From Caballeronia terrestris (GTDB lineage Bacteria; Pseudomonadota; Gammaproteobacteria; Burkholderiales; Burkholderiaceae), in contig NZ_FCOL02000055.1 in the NCBI RefSeq assembly GCF_001544515.1, positions 1-32,984 of the forward strand: a DNA stretch of 32,984 nucleotides. Direction: 5' to 3'. Positions 30,254 through 32,984 of this stretch are shown in pieces (the first letter of the stretch is position 1; each line of letters begins with the position of its first letter). The translations under genes and the position numbers were made by a program. A model generated the notes under the pieces. The model was not told where the DNA came from and did not search any database. It worked only from the letters and a program-made list of their open reading frames with translations.

Positions 30254-31963
30254 CTATGCCTTCTGACCGACTTCCGCGGGCGCGGCCTTCGGCGCAACAT
30301 GCACCCTGCTCTGAACGACGCGGAAGCGATTCGCGACAAAGGCTGCATCGGCGAGTGCAGCGTTCGCTGCCGGGTTCGCGCCCGTGCCGTGGAAATCCGA
30401 GAACGCGGCCGACTGGTTGATGAACACGCCGCCGGTCAGGTTGATCGAAAGTGCGACGCCGCCGCGGATCGCCTCTTCGTGCGCGGCTTCGATGACTGCG
30501 TCGTCGGTGCTGTAGACGGAGAGCGTGAGCGCGCCGTGCTCGGCGGCGATCGAGCCGGCGAGTTCGAGCGATTGCGCAGTGGAATCGGTTGCGATCACGA
30601 AAGAAATCGGGCCGAACCATTCTTTCGTGAACTTGGACGAATCCGTGCGGGCGTCGAGTTTCAGCACTAGCGGGGACTGAACGCGGGCGCCGGCGAAGAC
30701 GGGATGCGCGAGCGTCTGGCTGTCGGCGAGCACTTCGCCGAGCTTGCGCGCTTCGTCGATACGCTGGAGCACGCCATCATTCTGAATCGCGCCGGTGAGC
30801 TCGACGGCACGGGCCGGGTCGGAGACGAGCTTCTCGACCGCACCGGCGAGCGTCTTCGCGACGTCGTCGAAGCTGAGTTGGCCGTCGCTCGTGCGGATTC
30901 CGTCGCGCGGCACGTAGATGTTTTGCGGCGCTGTGCACATCTGGCCGGAGTACAGCGCGAGCGAGAACGCGATGTTGCGGGCAGCGGCTTTGAGATCATC
31001 GACGGAATCGATGACGATCTGGTTCACGCCCGCCTTCTCTGTGTACACCTGCGCCTGATGCGCATTGCGCTCGAGCCAGGTGCCGTTTTGCGTGCTGCCG
31101 GTGAAGTCGATCAGCTTGATTTCCGGGCGCAGCGCGAGGTCCTGAACGAGCGGGCCGTCGTTCGGCTCGGTCGCGAGCAGCGTCACGACGTTCGGATCAA
31201 AGCCGGCTTCGCGCAAGACTTCGCGGGCGATGCGCACCGTGATCGCGAGCGGCAGGATCGCACCGGGATGCGGCTTGACGATGACCGTGTTGCCTGTCGC
31301 GAGATCGGCGAAGAGGCCGGGATAGCCGTTCCACGTCGGGAACGTGCAGCAACCGAGCACGAGACCGGTACCGCGCGGGACGACGGTGAAGCGCTTTTGC
31401 ATCGCGAGCGGCGGATTCTTGCCCTGCGGCTTTTCCCAGTGCGCTTCGGTCGGAATGCGGCGGAGCTGATCCCACGCGTAGACGACGGCTTCCAGCGCAC
31501 GGTCCTGCGCGTGCGGACCGCCCGCCTGGAACGCCATCATGAACGCCTGGCCGGTGGTGTGCATCACGCTGTACCCGATCTCGAAACTCGCGCGATTGAT
31601 GCGCGACAAAATTTCGAGACTCACCCCGACCCAAGCCTGCGGTCCGGCGGCGCGCCAGTCTTTCTGCGCAGCGCCGGATGCGGCGAGGAGCGCCTCCAGA
31701 TTAGCCTTCGGATAGCGAATGCCGAGTGCGACGCCGAACGGCGATTTCTCGCTGCCGACGGTCTCGCCGGTCGACGGCTGGTCGAGTTCGAACGTGCGGT
31801 TCAGGTGACTTTTGAACGCCGCTTCGCCGTCTGCGTTCGCGGTTTCCCCGTACACTTTAGGACTCGGCATTTCGGCAAACGGGCTCCAGTAGCCGCGCGT
31901 TTCGATGGCTGCGAGTGCTTTGTCGAGCGTCGCTTCGTGCTTCGTGAATAGCGGATGTGTCAT
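30254..31963 (-). CDS. paaN: Phenylacetate degradation aldehyde dehydrogenase PaaN (PaaZ-type)
   Basis: The 569-residue aldehyde-dehydrogenase-like protein is named PaaN or PaaZ in Burkholderia-type paa clusters. The Rossmann part has TGNTVIVKPHPGAILPLAIT and FTGSTQNGTWL; the catalytic Cys343 lies in GQMCTAPQNIYVP and the general-base Glu309 in TEKAG. It lacks the C-terminal hydratase (MaoC) domain of E. coli PaaZ, so ring hydrolysis needs another protein. It is thought to oxidise the semialdehyde formed after ring opening. It opens the leftward set, from a promoter overlapped by the palindrome at 32004-32019. Confidence 0.9.
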   Translation of the reverse strand: MTHPLFTKHEATLDKALAAIETRGYWSPFAEMPSPKVYGETANADGEAAFKSHLNRTFELDQPSTGETVGSEKSPFGVALGIRYPKANLEALLAASGAAQKDWRAAGPQAWVGVSLEILSRINRASFEIGYSVMHTTGQAFMMAFQAGGPHAQDRALEAVVYAWDQLRRIPTEAHWEKPQGKNPPLAMQKRFTVVPRGTGLVLGCCTFPTWNGYPGLFADLATGNTVIVKPHPGAILPLAITVRIAREVLREAGFDPNVVTLLATEPNDGPLVQDLALRPEIKLIDFTGSTQNGTWLERNAHQAQVYTEKAGVNQIVIDSVDDLKAAARNIAFSLALYSGQMCTAPQNIYVPRDGIRTSDGQLSFDDVAKTLAGAVEKLVSDPARAVELTGAIQNDGVLQRIDEARKLGEVLADSQTLAHPVFAGARVQSPLVLKLDARTDSSKFTKEWFGPISFVIATDSTAQSLELAGSIAAEHGALTLSVYSTDDAVIEAAHEEAIRGGVALSINLTGGVFINQSAAFSDFHGTGANPAANAALADAAFVANRFRVVQSRVHVAPKAAPAEVGQKA

Positions 31964-31996
31964 GGTGGGAACGGAAAAGTGGGGGCGGGCCGGCCC

Positions 31997-32025
31997 ATTA
32001 ATTAACCGACCGGTTGGTTTGGCAA
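31997..32025 (-). promoter_or_regulatory. Putative paaN promoter
   Basis: On the minus strand TTGCCA (32020-32025) and ATTAAT (31997-32002) are 17 bp apart. The start point would be near 31990, about 27 bp before the ATG. The spacer is filled by the palindrome at 32004-32019. The -10 matches consensus at four of six positions. Confidence 0.45.
32004..32019. promoter_or_regulatory. PaaR-like operator palindrome
   Basis: AACCGACCGGTTGGTT is a 16-bp palindrome with one mismatched pair, between divergent paaN and paaF. TetR-type PaaR repressors of Burkholderia are known to act through a short inverted repeat of the ACCGACC/GGTCGGT kind at paa promoters and to be released by phenylacetyl-CoA. Its place between -35 and -10 fits repression. 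No paaR gene is in the window. Confidence 0.75.
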
Positions 32026-32102
32026 TGTTAGCATTATCGAGACGGGCGCGAAAAGCGCTTTTTTCTATATGGATCCGATGTGGACTTACATAGGAGGAAT
32101 GG

Positions 32103-32879
32103 ATGGCTTATGAGAATCTCTTGACCGAAGTGCGTGGGCGCGTCGGCGTGATCACCTTGAACCGGCCGAAGGCGCTCAACGCGTTGAACGACGCGCTGAT
32201 GGACGAACTGGGCGCCGCGCTCAAAAACTTCGACGCCGACGAAGACATCGGCGCGATCGTCCTGACCGGTAGCGAGAAGGCGTTCGCGGCGGGCGCGGAC
32301 ATCGGGATGATGGCGGGCTACTCCTATATGGACGTCTACAAGGGCGACTACATCACGCGCAACTGGGAGACCATCCGCTCGATCCGCAAACCGATCATTG
32401 CGGCGGTCGCGGGCTTCGCGCTCGGCGGCGGCTGCGAACTCGCGATGATGTGCGACATCGTCATCGCCGCCGACACCGCGAAATTCGGGCAACCCGAGAT
32501 CAAGCTCGGCGTGATCCCGGGTGCGGGCGGCACGCAGCGGTTGCCGCGGGCCGTATCGAAGTCGAAAGCGATGGACCTGTGCCTGACCGCCCGCTTCATG
32601 AACGCCGACGAAGCGGAGCGCGCGGGTCTGGTGTCGCGCGTCGTCCCAGCCGACCGTTTCCTGGAAGAGGCCATCGACGCCGCGACGGTCATCGCGAGCT
32701 TTTCGCTGCCTGCCGTGATGATGGCGAAGGAGGCGGTGAATCGCGCTTATGAAACCACGCTGTCCGAGGGCGTTCATTTCGAGCGCCGACTCTTCCACTC
32801 GCTCTTCGCGACCGAGGATCAAAAAGAAGGAATGGCCGCATTCGTGGAGAAACGGAAGCCGGACTTCAAGCACCGTTAA
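32103..32879 (+). CDS. paaF: Enoyl-CoA hydratase (PaaF-like)
   Basis: The 258-residue crotonase hydrates the 2,3-dehydroadipyl-CoA or similar enoyl-CoA made after ring opening. Both hydratase glutamates are present and 20 residues apart: Glu112 in GGGCELAMMCD and Glu132 in QPEIKLGVIPGAGGTQ. The oxyanion loop is AFAAGADIGMM. A strong AGGAGG lies five bases before the start. It could also serve general fatty-acid oxidation, but the shared control region with paaN favours the phenylacetate pathway. A weak hairpin with six T (32046-32064) sits in its leader. Confidence 0.88.
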   Translation: MAYENLLTEVRGRVGVITLNRPKALNALNDALMDELGAALKNFDADEDIGAIVLTGSEKAFAAGADIGMMAGYSYMDVYKGDYITRNWETIRSIRKPIIAAVAGFALGGGCELAMMCDIVIAADTAKFGQPEIKLGVIPGAGGTQRLPRAVSKSKAMDLCLTARFMNADEAERAGLVSRVVPADRFLEEAIDAATVIASFSLPAVMMAKEAVNRAYETTLSEGVHFERRLFHSLFATEDQKEGMAAFVEKRKPDFKHR

Positions 32880-32897
32880 TTTTCTTTGAAAAACCGC

Positions 32898-32926
32898 TTG
32901 CGAAACGGGTACGCGGGCACTAGAAT
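32898..32926 (+). promoter_or_regulatory. Sigma-70 promoter reading out of the window
   Basis: TTGCGA (32898-32903) and TAGAAT (32921-32926) are exactly 17 bp apart. The expected start, near 32933, coincides with a strong hairpin (32933-32959). The gene it serves is beyond the right edge. Confidence 0.55.
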
Positions 32927-32932
32927 TCCGTT

Positions 32933-32959
32933 CCTTCGCAGCTCACTGAGCGGCGAAGG
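32933..32959 (+). other. Strong hairpin at the expected 5' end of a transcript
   Basis: CCTTCGC and GCGAAGG enclose a second stem GCTC/GAGC. The stem starts about seven bases after the -10 box, so the RNA would begin with it. It could protect the 5' end or belong to a structured RNA. Confidence 0.45.
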
Positions 32960-32984
32960 GAGCGGGAAGAAGGGGTGGGTGCTT

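Overview
The window joins two kinds of DNA. The right part (about 13.4-33.0 kb) is GC-rich and ordered like the chromosome of a Burkholderiaceae bacterium of the Paraburkholderia/Caballeronia/Burkholderia type: mltA - apaG / rpe - gph - trpEGDC, dsbC, azoR, ung, and a phenylacetate (paa) cluster with its repressor-type operator. The left part (1-13.37 kb) has visibly lower GC, scattered small genes, many broken genes, repeats, an IS fragment and a serine resolvase. It looks like the right-hand part of a genomic island. The border is visible at about 13,373: the first 33 codons of ychF (minus strand) are intact, then the reading frame runs into foreign sequence and stops. The other end of the island is outside the window.

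Island layout: a cut IS630-like transposase (1-116); phage-type debris on the minus strand (a Cys-rich microprotein, a lysozyme remnant); a tandem family of exported proteins resembling surface-adhesin protein E (788-3834: four intact genes and one signal-peptide-only relic), the last fused to a membrane anchor and cytoplasmic helical domain and followed by a coiled-coil membrane protein; two frameshifted small genes, one of whose 3' ends is duplicated 1.07 kb away; a hypothetical gene; a resolvase with a res-like site directly upstream; twelve in-phase 25-bp repeats; an ADP-ribosylglycohydrolase; three related four-cysteine exported proteins; a two-helix membrane protein with a periplasmic domain; a glycosyltransferase-like protein; and a protein with an R-x4-H motif reminiscent of HEPN ribonucleases. 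No integrase or complete transposition module is in view.

Core layout: a ubiquinone-type flavin monooxygenase (possibly translated from a leaderless mRNA), dsbC, an M61 peptidase and azoR run rightward. Convergent to them is a long leftward set rpe - gph - trpL - trpE - trpG - trpD - trpC - CYTH phosphatase - ung. Between gph and trpE lies a leader peptide with three Trp codons in six, followed by a perfect hairpin and U-run, so the trp genes are probably controlled by ribosome-mediated attenuation. apaG and mltA run rightward, with a 47-residue membrane protein on the opposite strand between them.

At the right end paaN(paaZ) - paaG - paaI - paaK run leftward and a paaF-type hydratase runs rightward from a shared 139-bp region. 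A near-perfect 16-bp palindrome lies exactly between the putative -35 and -10 of the leftward promoter, as expected for a TetR-type (PaaR-like) repressor site. Together these genes cover CoA activation of phenylacetate, isomerisation and ring-opening-related steps, the thioesterase escape and a beta-oxidation hydratase; the epoxidase genes paaABCDE are not in the window.
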